Positions 44,091 to 53,581 of a stretch of DNA of 58,565 bases are shown one piece after another. Made by a program: the position numbers and the translations under genes. The notes under the pieces were generated by a model. The model made no database searches. It saw only the letters and a program-made list of their open reading frames with translations, and was not told the DNA's origin. The number at the start of each line of letters is the position of its first letter. Position 1 is the first letter of the stretch. Source of the stretch: Candidatus Tidjanibacter gallistercoris (GTDB taxonomy: Bacteria > Bacteroidota > Bacteroidia > Bacteroidales > Rikenellaceae); NCBI GenBank assembly GCA_019114205.1, contig DXFY01000020.1, forward strand, positions 1 through 58,565, given 5' to 3'.

Positions 44091-45104
44091 TCAACGCGGC
44101 CTCATGTTCAAGGCATCCTGGCGGTACGCCTCTTCGTTGGGCGTGGGTCTGTAATCGTCGTTCGAAGGGTCTTCCACGGGCAGAGTCAGCGTGGGATACG
44201 CTTCCTGCTGCGCAGCCTCCGACCATACAGCCGCACGGTCAGACGGAAGTTCGGGGCCGGCAGCCTCGTGCGGTGCTTCGGGAACGTCCCCGACCGGACG
44301 GGGCGGTACAATGTCTGCCGATACGTCCGATGCGGCAGGCCGTTTCCGCTCCCGACCGAACAGCCGGCCTAAGAACTGCAGCAGCACCCGCACCCGGTCT
44401 GCCGGCCGTTCCGGGAGCGCTTCCGGCTCCTCCCCTCCGACCTCCGGCGGAGGCGTCAGTCCGAAAAACCGGCACAGCATCGCCACCTCTCCGTCGGACG
44501 GTTCCGCCGCACACGCCACACGGGAGGGAACGACCGCATCGGCCAACCCGGCCTCCACCGTCTCCTCCGGCGTCAGCCAGCGTCCCCGGCCGGCATTCTC
44601 GTTCATCAGCTTGGCGAAGCGCTCCGCAGGCAGCCCCGACCGTTCGGCATAAATCGCCGCAATCCTTTCGTCCGTCCGGTCGAGCAGCTCCTTGGCGGCC
44701 GACAGCGACCGCGCATTCCCCTCCGCCGCACTCTCGGAACAGTGGATGAGGTAGAGCGCCCCGGAAGATATTTCACGGCATCCGGGCGATGCCGCCTGGG
44801 CGATAATCGTGGCGGCCGAAGCCACGTACCCGTAACAGCGCGTCACGACCTGGACGCCGAGCGCCCGCAGCGCGTCGAAAATCAGCAGGGCATCATTCAC
44901 GTCCCCGCCCGTGGAACGGATGTTCACCACCACCCGCGGTGCATGCAGCGCCCGGATGGACGCGAGCGCGTCCGCAAAACGGGCGTAGGTCGCCACCCTG
45001 CCGTCGGCCTCCCCGAACTGCATCCGTTCGGGCACACCTATCACTCCTTCTATGTCCACGACGGCTTCCGCAGCGCCGTCCGTCACTCTTATTTCCGAAA
45101 TCAT
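44091..45104 (-). CDS. ClpP-like prohead protease
   Basis: 337 residues from MISEIRVTDG at 45104. The ClpP-fold domain (1-210) has NIRSTGGDVNDAL, the nucleophile Ser96 in GYVASAAT, and His121 in LYLIHCS. The usual acidic third residue is replaced: the ERDNF/GKDTW-type motif reads GRGRW. A Pro/Ala-rich linker and a low-complexity C-terminal tail (about 215-337) could be a fused scaffold. It is predicted to cleave scaffold and capsid precursors during head assembly. It lies immediately upstream of the capsid gene. Confidence 0.8.
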   Translation of the reverse strand: MISEIRVTDGAAEAVVDIEGVIGVPERMQFGEADGRVATYARFADALASIRALHAPRVVVNIRSTGGDVNDALLIFDALRALGVQVVTRCYGYVASAATIIAQAASPGCREISSGALYLIHCSESAAEGNARSLSAAKELLDRTDERIAAIYAERSGLPAERFAKLMNENAGRGRWLTPEETVEAGLADAVVPSRVACAAEPSDGEVAMLCRFFGLTPPPEVGGEEPEALPERPADRVRVLLQFLGRLFGRERKRPAASDVSADIVPPRPVGDVPEAPHEAAGPELPSDRAAVWSEAAQQEAYPTLTLPVEDPSNDDYRPTPNEEAYRQDALNMRPR

Positions 45105-45156
45105 TCCCTCGACTGTTCGATGCCCCACCCGCCGCACCGGGCGGCGGAAGGAGCGG

Positions 45157-45432
45157 TTACACCATATTGACATCCTTATAATAATACATGCACTTGCGCA
45201 CGTACTCGTAGGAACAGCAGAACTTCTCCGCCGCCATGTACATGGCGGCGACCTTGCCCGCACCGCCGCGCACGAGTTCGCCGACGTATTCCCTGACCAC
45301 GAGCACCTTGCACCGCACGGTATCCACCACGCCCATGCAGATGAGCTTTTCCACCACCGCTCCGGCCCCCTGGCCGGGAAACATCCGCTCCACCGAACGG
45401 ATGAGCTGCCTGTCGTAAACCGTCAACGTCAT
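45157..45432 (-). CDS. Small helix-turn-helix-like phage protein
   Basis: 91 residues from MTLTVYDRQLIRSV. It contains AGKVAAMYMAAEKFCCSYEYVRKCMYYYKDV, a plausible HTH (AAEKF-CS-EYVRK). The role is unknown; a DNA-binding accessory or small-terminase-like function is conceivable. It lies between the 100-residue protein and the protease gene. Confidence 0.6.
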   Translation of the reverse strand: MTLTVYDRQLIRSVERMFPGQGAGAVVEKLICMGVVDTVRCKVLVVREYVGELVRGGAGKVAAMYMAAEKFCCSYEYVRKCMYYYKDVNMV

Positions 45433-45478
45433 ACCCGTTTCCGTAAAATCATCGTTGCCACGCACCCCGATGCGCCGT

Positions 45479-45781
45479 TCAGAAGTAGGTCTGCGCGACC
45501 ACCCCCTTTACGGCCTGCTGGGCTTCTGTGATGTCCGATTCGAGCACATACACGGTCGTTTCCGAAAGTACCCGCCGGACGATTTCCTCCACTTCCGCGG
45601 CCGTAACGGGCCGGAGTGCGGACTGCGCTCCGGCATCCGCCGCACGTTCCGCCGCCGGCCACTCCGCCGCCCCGTCGCCGTCGTTCGCCGCGAACACCGT
45701 AGCCCGAACCCGTGCATAAGGCGCGTAGCCGCCCTGCGCCCGCCCTGTCGGGGCGGCGCCGTTCTTTTTTCCTGTCATCAT
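45479..45781 (-). CDS. Phage-like protein of unknown function
   Basis: 100 residues. The N-terminal half is Gly/Ala-rich and disordered; the C-terminal half, VTAAEVEEIVRRVLSETTVYVLESDITEAQQAVKGVV, looks like two helices and a strand. It starts 9 nt after the tail-like gene. No family recognised. Confidence 0.55.
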   Translation of the reverse strand: MMTGKKNGAAPTGRAQGGYAPYARVRATVFAANDGDGAAEWPAAERAADAGAQSALRPVTAAEVEEIVRRVLSETTVYVLESDITEAQQAVKGVVAQTYF

Positions 45782-45790
45782 CGAATTCCT

Positions 45791-48235
45791 TTAAACTATT
45801 TTCGTGAAAATGCACTTCGTCGAGGCCGCCGACGGATTGTAGTCGCAGACCTCCTCCAGCCGCCAGTCGCTCCACTCGCCGTCGATACGGAGCCGGAAAC
45901 GGGCCCGGAAGTCCCGCATCAGGCAGTTCGGGCGTATCAGCACCTCGATATCCTCCGGCCAGAGCCGTATCCAGGCTTCGAGCCGCAGACCGCGGGAATA
46001 GGAGGCCACGAGCCCGTCCCACCAGCGATGCAGTCCCGGAACGCCGTCCCGGTCTTCGTAACACAGCGTGAAACCCGCTTCGTCCGAAAGGGAAGGGCCG
46101 CCGCCCGAAACGGGGCCGCAGGGCGATTCGGGCGATTCTATCCCCTCCGCCTGTTCCGGAACATGGAATGCCGCGAAGGGATATTTCGCCGAGAAGGAGG
46201 GCCAGTCCCACCGTTCGCCGTCGGGCAACGTCCTCAACCCGAAATACCGCACCACCTTTGCGGGAAAATTGAGGTCGTCCATCCGTTCCGAAGCCGCATC
46301 CATGTCTCCGGCTGCGACGACCGAAGCCGACAAAGCCGACGGCGACACTTCCGTAAGGTTCACCGAAGTCGTGAACAGGGAGTTTTCATAAACCCGCGTC
46401 TGCGAACGGGTCCACGGATTGCCCGTCTGCGCACTCCATTCCCCCAGCCTGCCGCCCTCCTTCATATTGAAGGCAGCCGATGCGCCGTCGCCCGAACGGT
46501 AGCGCCACGTCAGCGTCGCCGGAACCTCGACGGCGAGTTCGCTCAGCTTCATGGGACGGGACTCATCCAACCGGTCGCTCCAGTCCACCACGACATCGTT
46601 CCGGTAAAAAATCTCGCGCGGCTCGGCATAGACCCGTTTGCCGGGCTCGTCCGTATAGAAACACAGACCGAACAGTTCCCGAACGGCATCGACCACCGTC
46701 ATGCGGCTCACGTCGTGGGCGGCTACCTCGGCGAACGACACCGTGTCGCCCTGCACCGGATGGGGCAGAAAGACGGGACGCACCTCCGCCTCTTCGATAC
46801 GGAACGCCATTCCTTCATCGGCACCGGCGAAACAGATGTCGTCGAAATACTTGGGTTTGCCGGGCGTGACGTTTTCGGCCGCACTCCGGAGCGTGATTTC
46901 CACCTCGGTTTCGCCCGTCTCGGTCACATATCCGTCATACAACGCCCAGTCGCCGGAAAAATCCGCAAAGCTTCCCGCCGCATCCCGCCGCTGCATCCGC
47001 AGGTTTTCATAGGTACCGGCCACGCTCGTGCTCAACTTTACCGAACGCGAATAAAACTGCGCGAGGGTACACTCGGTACGGTCGCCCGCCGGGGACACCC
47101 GGTCGGCGACGAGCCTGTACGACGCGCCGTCCTCGTGGTCGAAGACGATGCACAGAAACTCCTGGCCGGTTCGGAAGCCGTTCCGACGGTCGGGGAACCG
47201 ATTGACAATCCGGAATTCATGCAGCCAGCCGTTGCCGAGGTATATCCTGTCGAATCCGGCCAACCGGTCGCCGGACACCATGCGGTAGCCGGTGACGTAG
47301 CGGAACCTGTACTCGAACCCGACCCGCACGGCATAAGGCGGCACGAACACCACCCGTTCCCCGTCGCGGCGGAAACAGCCGCCGTTGGTGAACACCTTCT
47401 TCAACGTTACTCCGTCGCGCTCCTCATCCGGGTCGGCCGTATCGACGATGTTCCCCACCGTATTATAGGGCGAAAGCGGATTGGCATATACCCTGCCGTC
47501 ACTGTCGGCGACCGCCTCCCCCGCGGCGAAACGGGCCGCGAGAAAATCCATGCGGGCACGCAGCGTGGCCGCATCGCGCGAGGGATAGTTGCCGCTCATG
47601 TAGAGCGAATCGAACCAGGCACCGTCCAAAAAGGCAGACACGAGCTCATACCCGGCCTCCCGGAAGACCGCATGCAGCACCGAACGCAGATGGATGAACG
47701 GATGGTAATCGGCATCGGAAAGTACCCGCTGGGCCGGTGCGAGGCCCGTCGAAGCGTTCTGCGGTTCGTAGTCCCGGCGCTGTACGGGCAGCCAGCGGAC
47801 GGGTACCGGTGCCGTCCAGCTTTCCGCCACGGTTGCCGCGCTTATCCCGGTTCCGTAATCGGGAAAGAGCGATGCGAACGAATGCTGCGAGGCGTGGACG
47901 GCCCACTGCTTTCCCGTGCCGATGATGTTGCATACGTAACGGCCGCCGGCCTTCTCCTTTTCGCATGCCGTGAGCATGACGCTTCCTTCCATAATCACGC
48001 AGCCGTCCTGTTCGAGGCGTGCCCTGTGGAGCTGCGCATTGAAGCGGTCGCGCGCCGCCACCTGCTCGCAATCGCCCATGATTTCCCTGTTGGCGGCCGT
48101 CATGGGCAGGGATATGCTCTTCGTATATCCCGTACGGCCATACTCCGGACTGGTAATCGAAGCCACCGAAACGGATACCGATACCGGTGCATCGGCCTCC
48201 ATGTCCGCCAAACGTTCGTCGATGTATAATTCCAT
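45791..48235 (-). CDS. Large phage tail-like protein (hub or distal-tail candidate)
   Basis: 814 residues, rich in Trp, Tyr and beta strands, no signal peptide or long helix. The N-terminus MELYIDERLADM with SPEYGRTGYTKSISLP resembles the opening of tail or baseplate proteins in Bacteroidetes prophages. The centre includes VVDAVRELFGLCFYTDE, as in hub proteins. The assignment rests on size, composition and neighbours; no catalytic motif is visible. Confidence 0.5.
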   Translation of the reverse strand: MELYIDERLADMEADAPVSVSVSVASITSPEYGRTGYTKSISLPMTAANREIMGDCEQVAARDRFNAQLHRARLEQDGCVIMEGSVMLTACEKEKAGGRYVCNIIGTGKQWAVHASQHSFASLFPDYGTGISAATVAESWTAPVPVRWLPVQRRDYEPQNASTGLAPAQRVLSDADYHPFIHLRSVLHAVFREAGYELVSAFLDGAWFDSLYMSGNYPSRDAATLRARMDFLAARFAAGEAVADSDGRVYANPLSPYNTVGNIVDTADPDEERDGVTLKKVFTNGGCFRRDGERVVFVPPYAVRVGFEYRFRYVTGYRMVSGDRLAGFDRIYLGNGWLHEFRIVNRFPDRRNGFRTGQEFLCIVFDHEDGASYRLVADRVSPAGDRTECTLAQFYSRSVKLSTSVAGTYENLRMQRRDAAGSFADFSGDWALYDGYVTETGETEVEITLRSAAENVTPGKPKYFDDICFAGADEGMAFRIEEAEVRPVFLPHPVQGDTVSFAEVAAHDVSRMTVVDAVRELFGLCFYTDEPGKRVYAEPREIFYRNDVVVDWSDRLDESRPMKLSELAVEVPATLTWRYRSGDGASAAFNMKEGGRLGEWSAQTGNPWTRSQTRVYENSLFTTSVNLTEVSPSALSASVVAAGDMDAASERMDDLNFPAKVVRYFGLRTLPDGERWDWPSFSAKYPFAAFHVPEQAEGIESPESPCGPVSGGGPSLSDEAGFTLCYEDRDGVPGLHRWWDGLVASYSRGLRLEAWIRLWPEDIEVLIRPNCLMRDFRARFRLRIDGEWSDWRLEEVCDYNPSAASTKCIFTKIV

Positions 48236-48238
48236 AAG

Positions 48239-49249
48239 CTAAAAGTTCTGAGCCGGCCGGGGCGCTCCGTCCCTGACGGTAAGTTCGACCGAATGCAGCG
48301 TTCCGGCTCCGAACCGGGAAACGGCCGGCAGCACATCGACGGGCACGAAAGCCTCCTCCTCCGCCCGCCACACCAGCGGGGAGGCCGGAATACGGGCCAA
48401 CCCTTCCGTCCACAGCCGGGGCAGATACCCCGACCAGAGGGTCGTCCGTACCTCTAAGGACACCGACGCCGCGGCATATCCGCCCCGACTGCGGAAGACC
48501 TCCCGCGACGCATCCACCGACTCGGCCACCGCATACCCGAACGTATGGTAGTCCAGCGCCCCCATTTCGTTGAACCAACACAGCCGCACCGCACCGGCCG
48601 GCCGCCGGCACAAATCGTACTGCGCCTCGGCGACGGACTCGCCCCCGCAACGTACCGTCACCTTCAGGCCCGTCACTCCGTCCGGCGACACCCCGGCGGC
48701 AACCAGCTCCTCCCTCAGGGCGGGCATACCGACCGTCAGCGTAACGATGCCCCGCGCGGCGGTATACTCCGGCGATTCGTACACGTACGTTTCCCGCCCG
48801 CAGGCCGTCCACGACCAGGTCATGACACAGCGGGGCACGAGTAGCGATATTTCGTCGCTCTCTTCCCATGCGATGGTACGCCGCATGGGAAGCGTGGTCA
48901 GCACCTCGTATTCCGACAGCTCGCGCACGGCTCCGGTGAAGGTCCTCACCGGCGACATTTCATCCGTGCACTTCACCGCAGCGGTGACGCAGCGTCCCTC
49001 ATCGACAGCGAACCCGGCGCCTCCCTCCGCTATGGGAACGGGAGCGAGCAGCCGCCGCATGTAACAGGAAATATCGACCGGTACCTGCTCCCCGCCGAGC
49101 AGCCGTTTCACCCCGACCGGCACGTCGGAACGGGTGGTAAACACCTCGGCATCGGCCGTCGTACCTTCCGGAATTCCCGTCAGGATGTAAACCAGCTCGC
49201 CGAACACCGAACCGAAATCGTCCGGCACTTCTGAAAACAAAACACCCAT
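48239..49249 (-). CDS. Phage tail-like protein of unknown function
   Basis: 336 residues from MGVLFSEVPDDFGSVFGELVYIL at 49249; the frame stays open upstream but there overlaps the 136-residue gene. Beta-rich with several ETYVYESPEYTA-type segments. It ends 3 nt before the tail-like gene. Probably a tail or baseplate component; no family recognised. Confidence 0.55.
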   Translation of the reverse strand: MGVLFSEVPDDFGSVFGELVYILTGIPEGTTADAEVFTTRSDVPVGVKRLLGGEQVPVDISCYMRRLLAPVPIAEGGAGFAVDEGRCVTAAVKCTDEMSPVRTFTGAVRELSEYEVLTTLPMRRTIAWEESDEISLLVPRCVMTWSWTACGRETYVYESPEYTAARGIVTLTVGMPALREELVAAGVSPDGVTGLKVTVRCGGESVAEAQYDLCRRPAGAVRLCWFNEMGALDYHTFGYAVAESVDASREVFRSRGGYAAASVSLEVRTTLWSGYLPRLWTEGLARIPASPLVWRAEEEAFVPVDVLPAVSRFGAGTLHSVELTVRDGAPRPAQNF

Positions 49250-49260
49250 CCCTTCCGCAA

Positions 49261-49671
49261 TCAATCGAAATAAAACATCTCTGCCTCGAACTCGGCCACC
49301 ACGGCCGTCTCCCCAAGAGGCGTAAGCGGTTTTTCCGCAGGCGTCACCTTCAACCCGCGCACCGTGCGCACACGACCGCATTCCCGGAGCATGCCGTACA
49401 GCGCGGCGGCATCCGCCTCCAGTACCCGCCGTACCTGCTCGGCCGCATCGCCTCCCGAAACCCCGGTCGTCATGAAACACACCCGTACCGCATACGTATC
49501 GCGCCGCTCCCTCCGTCCGGATGCCTTTTTCAGAACGGGCACCGACAGCCACACGGCCGGCAACGCCGTCACCCGCGCCCCCAGAAGCGCATCGGGGCCG
49601 GTATGAAACACATACCCCAACCGTTCGGCCGCCCCGGAGACGGCCTCCATCAAACTTTTCCTTTCCATCAT
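49261..49671 (-). CDS. Phage tail-terminator/neck-like protein
   Basis: 136 residues, first gene of the leftward block. The pattern (N-terminal helix MEAVSGAAERLG, central RDTYAVRVCFMTTG, C-terminal strands ending in AVVAEFEAEMFYFD) resembles short tail-completion proteins that measure about this length. A promoter lies about 70 nt upstream. Confidence 0.5.
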   Translation of the reverse strand: MMERKSLMEAVSGAAERLGYVFHTGPDALLGARVTALPAVWLSVPVLKKASGRRERRDTYAVRVCFMTTGVSGGDAAEQVRRVLEADAAALYGMLRECGRVRTVRGLKVTPAEKPLTPLGETAVVAEFEAEMFYFD

Positions 49672-49744
49672 CCGCTAAATTTTCCGATGCCGACGGCGGC
49701 TTTCCCGAAGCCTCCGGCCTCTTTTCGTCATCCATTCGACAGCA

Positions 49745-49776
49745 CAAATATAAATGCTTAAACCATATTTGTCAAT
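49745..49776 (-). promoter_or_regulatory. Promoter of the leftward phage-like operon
   Basis: On the minus strand ATTG (49773-49776), 20 nt, TATATTTG (49745-49752). This is the host housekeeping pattern, in an AT-rich intergenic patch, 74 nt before the first gene. Confidence 0.65.
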
Positions 49777-50332
49777 ATTTGTATGTGTATAATTTTGAAA
49801 ACGTCAGCTTATAGACGCACTATATACTGACTATCAAAATAATAATGAAAAATAAAAAATGATTTGCTTTCGCAGTAACAATTCAAATAATGAATACAAT
49901 ATCATCCGCGCGTTACCGGACGAACGCTTTTTCTGTCCCCGAATACAGCGTGCTTTGCCCGCAAACACCCGGCCCGCCGGAGCACGGCTTGTCAGTTCAC
50001 GGCTTGTCGGCCGCCCGCAGGTCATTGCCCCGATCCGGCGCACCTTTACCGAATTGTCCGGAGCCGCACCGCGACGAAACAAAGTGCGGACAGTACCGTC
50101 CGGCGTGCGACATCAGACGCCGGAACGAGGCCGTCCTGCACCTTCTTCCGTCCGTACTTGCTACATGATTTTCCGGTTGCCGGGAGAGCCGGTAGAGGCC
50201 GGAACTGCATCGAATGAAAAATGAGAAAAAAGAACGGCGCGTCCTGCCGTCCCGTCTGTGAAATGTTCCGAACGATACGCAGGACAGCAACACCGCATAA
50301 GGGAGGATATCCGCACCCGCCGACCGTGCGGT
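49777..50332. other. Gene-free gap between phage-like operon and rnhB
   Basis: AT-rich to about 49920, then GC-rich; only shadow frames. No RNA or coding feature recognised. Confidence 0.5.
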
Positions 50333-50929
50333 TCAGAAAAGCGCCGGCTGTCCGGGCGCGCAGTTGAAGGTCAACCGATGATGGGGCGTCAGACCGTAAC
50401 GCTGCACGGCGATGCGGTGTTCCCGCGTCGGATATCCTTTGTTGGACGCCCATCCGTATTGGGGATACTCCTCGTGCAACTGCTTCATCCGGTCGTCCCG
50501 AAAGGTTTTCGCCAACACCGAGGCGGCCGCTATGGAAGCGTACAGTCCGTCGCCTCCGACGATGCACCGGAACGGAATATCGAGTACGGAACGGAAGCGG
50601 TTGCCGTCTATCAGCAGCAGTCCCGGCCGCACGTTCAGCGCGCACACGGCCCGTGTCATACCCTCGAAAGAGGCATTCAGAATGTTCATCCGGTCTATCT
50701 CGGCAGGCGACACTTCGCCCACCGCCCAGGCCACTGCCTCGCGGAGGATGACATCCCGCAACAGGTACCGGTTCTTCCCGCTCATCTTCTTGGAATCGTT
50801 CAGCAGCGGATGGAAGAACCCTTCGGGCAGCACAACGGCCGCAGCGAATACGGGACCGGCAAGGCATCCGCGCCCCGCCTCGTCGCATCCCGCTTCGGGT
50901 ACATCGTTCTGAAAACGCTCCTGCAACAT
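50333..50929 (-). CDS. rnhB: Ribonuclease HII
   Basis: 198 residues. Catalytic acids are Asp16-Glu17 (GCDEAGRG), Asp108 (LLLIDGNRF) and Asp127 ([18 protein letters not shown]). The segment LNDSKKMS and the terminal HRLTF are also typical. It removes ribonucleotides and RNA primers from DNA. It is a normal host gene flanked on both sides by phage-derived genes, with intergenic gaps on either side. Confidence 0.96.
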   Translation of the reverse strand: MLQERFQNDVPEAGCDEAGRGCLAGPVFAAAVVLPEGFFHPLLNDSKKMSGKNRYLLRDVILREAVAWAVGEVSPAEIDRMNILNASFEGMTRAVCALNVRPGLLLIDGNRFRSVLDIPFRCIVGGDGLYASIAAASVLAKTFRDDRMKQLHEEYPQYGWASNKGYPTREHRIAVQRYGLTPHHRLTFNCAPGQPALF

Positions 50930-51057
50930 CGTCCGTACCGGTTATTTCCTTTACGCAAAAATACGAATTAACCGGCAACGCGCAACCGCCGCCGACACGA
51001 AACATCCTCCGCCCGGCGATTCCGGCCGTGACCGAGCGGAATCACCGGGGGAATCGT

Positions 51058-51065
51058 TACCTTTG
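51058..51065 (+). promoter_or_regulatory. -7 box of the membrane-protein gene at 51100
   Basis: TACCTTTG followed by C. It excludes the upstream start at 51028 and supports 51100. Confidence 0.6.
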
Positions 51066-51099
51066 CACGAGACCGGCCAACGACCGGTCGGTAATCGGG

Positions 51100-52104
51100 A
51101 TGAAAGGACCGGACGTCATCAGACAACCCTTGGGCGTAATCATTGCCACGTTCGCTGCAATGCTGGCATGCGTCGTCGTGCGCGCGACGTCCGCGCCCTA
51201 TCCGGCCGAATCGGCCCTGTGCGCCGACATGCCTCTGGGACGTGCGATTGACAGCCTGCTGCCCGCAGGCGCTGCTTCCTGTACGGCGGGAGTGCTGGCG
51301 ACCTTTCTGAACGCCACCCTGCTCGCCGGAATGATTGTACGCTATTCCGTAAGCACCGTACGCACCTACCTGCCCATGATTATCTACCTCATGGCAGCCT
51401 GCGGCGTCTGGTTCCCGGTCGGTTCGGCAAGCGCCGCACTGGTTCCCCTGCTGCTGACTGCGGCCGCCATCCAGTCGATTGCCGCATTCAAACGCTCGTA
51501 CCAGTTCGGTCACGTCTTCAAATCGGCTTTCTGCGTGGGCCTTATCCCGATGATATACGCACCGGCCGTTCTCATCGTTCCCATCGTTCCTGTCACCCTC
51601 GCCCTCTACCGGCGCACCCCGCGCGAAGCTGTCGTGGCGGTCGCCGGCCTCTTCCTCCCCCTGCTGATGTGCTCGGTCGTGTGGTGGGGGCTGGGCGAAC
51701 CGTTCCGTTACACGGTCGCAAGCCTGTATGAAGAGACCTTTGCTGCGACCGGAGGAACGACGCTCGCGGAACTGTACGCCGGTACGGGTGCGCCCGTTCG
51801 GGCGTACCTGGGCCTTTTCGCCGCTCTGACGCTCTGCTCCGTCTGCATCATCCTGCGTGCCCTGCCTGCCCTGCGCACACGGGCAAGGAAGATATATATC
51901 CACTTCCTGTGGCTGTCGGTACTCTGCCTCGCCACGGCATTCCTGCCCGGCAGCAGCCTCGTATCGCTCGGAATGCTGGCCGTCCCCTGCTGCGTGACGG
52001 TCTCCGCATGCTTCATCCGACACCGGGGCTGGATTCCTTTCGCCGCCTATCTGCTCCTCGCGGTGCTGATGCTGTATATCAATCTTTTTCCCGTCCGTCC
52101 ATAA
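51100..52104 (+). CDS. Integral membrane protein (DUF6427-like)
   Basis: 334 residues from MKGPDVIRQPLG. Eight to ten hydrophobic segments; KRSYQFGHVFKSAFCVGLIPMIYAPA and the overall pattern match a Bacteroidetes-specific inner-membrane family of unknown role. No catalytic motif. It is divergent from rnhB and followed by an AT-rich gap. Confidence 0.65.
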   Translation: MKGPDVIRQPLGVIIATFAAMLACVVVRATSAPYPAESALCADMPLGRAIDSLLPAGAASCTAGVLATFLNATLLAGMIVRYSVSTVRTYLPMIIYLMAACGVWFPVGSASAALVPLLLTAAAIQSIAAFKRSYQFGHVFKSAFCVGLIPMIYAPAVLIVPIVPVTLALYRRTPREAVVAVAGLFLPLLMCSVVWWGLGEPFRYTVASLYEETFAATGGTTLAELYAGTGAPVRAYLGLFAALTLCSVCIILRALPALRTRARKIYIHFLWLSVLCLATAFLPGSSLVSLGMLAVPCCVTVSACFIRHRGWIPFAAYLLLAVLMLYINLFPVRP

Positions 52105-52424
52105 CCCTTGCCCCCGGCTTCCGGACAATACATTTCGTCTGTCCGCCACCCGATTTGCCGTCCCGCACACGGAACAAACACAACACATAAAGGCAAATAT
52201 AAAACATATTCAGCCTTTATATACAACACACATACACCCAACAATAACACTTCACGCCGAACAGCATACCACCAAACTCTCTTCCGATGTCGATTAAATA
52301 CGACATTGTAAAAATACAATATCATATTATACTATATATCAAACAATTAACATATGTAAACACACTATCGGGAACATGTCGGCAACTACTCTTGGGTCAT
52401 TCTGTCGGTTTGGGAAAAAAATTC
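52105..52424. other. AT-rich gap
   Basis: Strikingly AT-rich from about 52180. A weak inverted repeat ATAAAGGC / GCCTTTAT (52187-52194, 52213-52220) lies near the start. No gene. Confidence 0.5.
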
Positions 52425-52432
52425 TATTTTTG
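52425..52432 (+). promoter_or_regulatory. -7 box upstream of the AraC gene
   Basis: TATTTTTG; no TTTG at ideal spacing. It implies a leader of about 150 nt before the ATG at 52587. Confidence 0.5.
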
Positions 52433-52586
52433 AGATATACAAGAAACAGACTGTCATTGCTTTGTATGATTTCCGGACCCGTTTCGCACCTCCCGTTCCG
52501 ACAGTGGGAAACGTGTCTGCGGAAAAGCGGACCGACGCGCGGCGGCCGGCGAACAGGGCATGGCATAACCCCCAACTCGCTACTAT

Positions 52587-53504
52587 ATGACTACGAACAA
52601 CAAAGACCCAAAAACCAAACAGCCGGTCATCGTCAAAACTTTACAAACGCAGCGAATAGGCATACAGGTATATTCCATATCGCGCTATGCGATAGGCTAC
52701 GTGTTGCGCGGCAGGAAATACATCTACTACGGTGACACGCGCTACGAAATCCGGCAGGGAGACATCTTCTATCTGGGCATCGGTACCCATTACACGGAAG
52801 ACATACCCGAAGAAGGAAAGCCCTACGAACAAATCACCTTCTTCTATTCGCCCGAAAACCTGCGGGAAATCCTGACGACGCTGAGCATCAATTACCAACT
52901 GGAAATCGATTCGTCCCGTGCCTACACCGAAGAAGAGGGCGAGCTCTCGCACGTATCCTGTCCCGCCTGGAACATAGTCCGTTACTTTTTCGGCAACGTA
53001 AACCAATATTTGAAAGACGACATCTTCAGCGAAGAACCGACCGCCGAGAAACTCAAAACCACCGAATTGATTTACCTGCTCATTTCCAATCCGGAATGCC
53101 GCATCAAAGGCCGTATCCTGAGCGATGCGAACACGGCCTCGGAAGGATTCGAGCAAATCATCCAGCGACACATCTTCGACGGACTCAGCACGGAGGAACT
53201 CGCAGCACTGTGCAACAAAAGCCTCACTTCGTTTAAAAAAGAATTCGTTCGCCACTTCCACGAGCCGCCCCACAGATGGTTCCTCAAACGGCGTCTGACA
53301 CATTCCAGGCTGCTCCTCATATCGACCGACAAATCCATCGCGGACATCGCTTCGGAGTGCAGATTCACCAACACTTCGCACTACATCAAACTTTTCAAAC
53401 AGGAATACGGCCTTACGCCTGCCGTTTACCGGAACAGGCAGAAAAGCAGTGACGCGCTCAGACAACAGCAAGAAGAAACCCGCGAAGTACTCGTTTACGA
53501 TTGA
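52587..53504 (+). CDS. AraC family transcriptional regulator
   Basis: 305 residues. The N-terminal domain (about 20-110) is a cupin-like sensor with YVLRGRKYIYYGDTRYEIRQGDIFYLG. The C-terminal AraC domain (about 195-290) has two HTHs, LSTEELAALCNKSLTSFKKEFVRHF and SIADIASECRFTNTSHYIKLFKQEYGLTPAVYR. The ligand and targets are unknown. It sits alone between the phage-like blocks with its own promoter and terminator. Confidence 0.92.
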   Translation: MTTNNKDPKTKQPVIVKTLQTQRIGIQVYSISRYAIGYVLRGRKYIYYGDTRYEIRQGDIFYLGIGTHYTEDIPEEGKPYEQITFFYSPENLREILTTLSINYQLEIDSSRAYTEEEGELSHVSCPAWNIVRYFFGNVNQYLKDDIFSEEPTAEKLKTTELIYLLISNPECRIKGRILSDANTASEGFEQIIQRHIFDGLSTEELAALCNKSLTSFKKEFVRHFHEPPHRWFLKRRLTHSRLLLISTDKSIADIASECRFTNTSHYIKLFKQEYGLTPAVYRNRQKSSDALRQQQEETREVLVYD

Positions 53505-53543
53505 CCGCATACGGTCGTCGCAGCAACCGCACACGACACCGAC

Positions 53544-53581
53544 AAGAGGACGGCGGCCATTGCGGGCCGTCGTCCTCTTTC
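53544..53581 (+). terminator. Terminator of the AraC gene
   Basis: 15-bp stem AAGAGGACGGCGGCC / GGCCGTCGTCCTCTT (one G-T pair), 6-nt loop, then TTCG. The following 53582-53995 has no gene and becomes very AT-rich after about 53875. Confidence 0.8.

Noticed and set aside
48239-49747. A single 502-codon gene starting at 49747
   Set aside because: Its upstream third overlaps the 136-residue gene in another frame and reads as Arg/Gly-rich shadow. The downstream part alone (from 49249) fits normal gene spacing.
51028-51099. Extended start for the membrane protein at 51028
   Set aside because: The -7 box TACCTTTG at 51058-51065 lies inside the extension, so the transcript starts after it.
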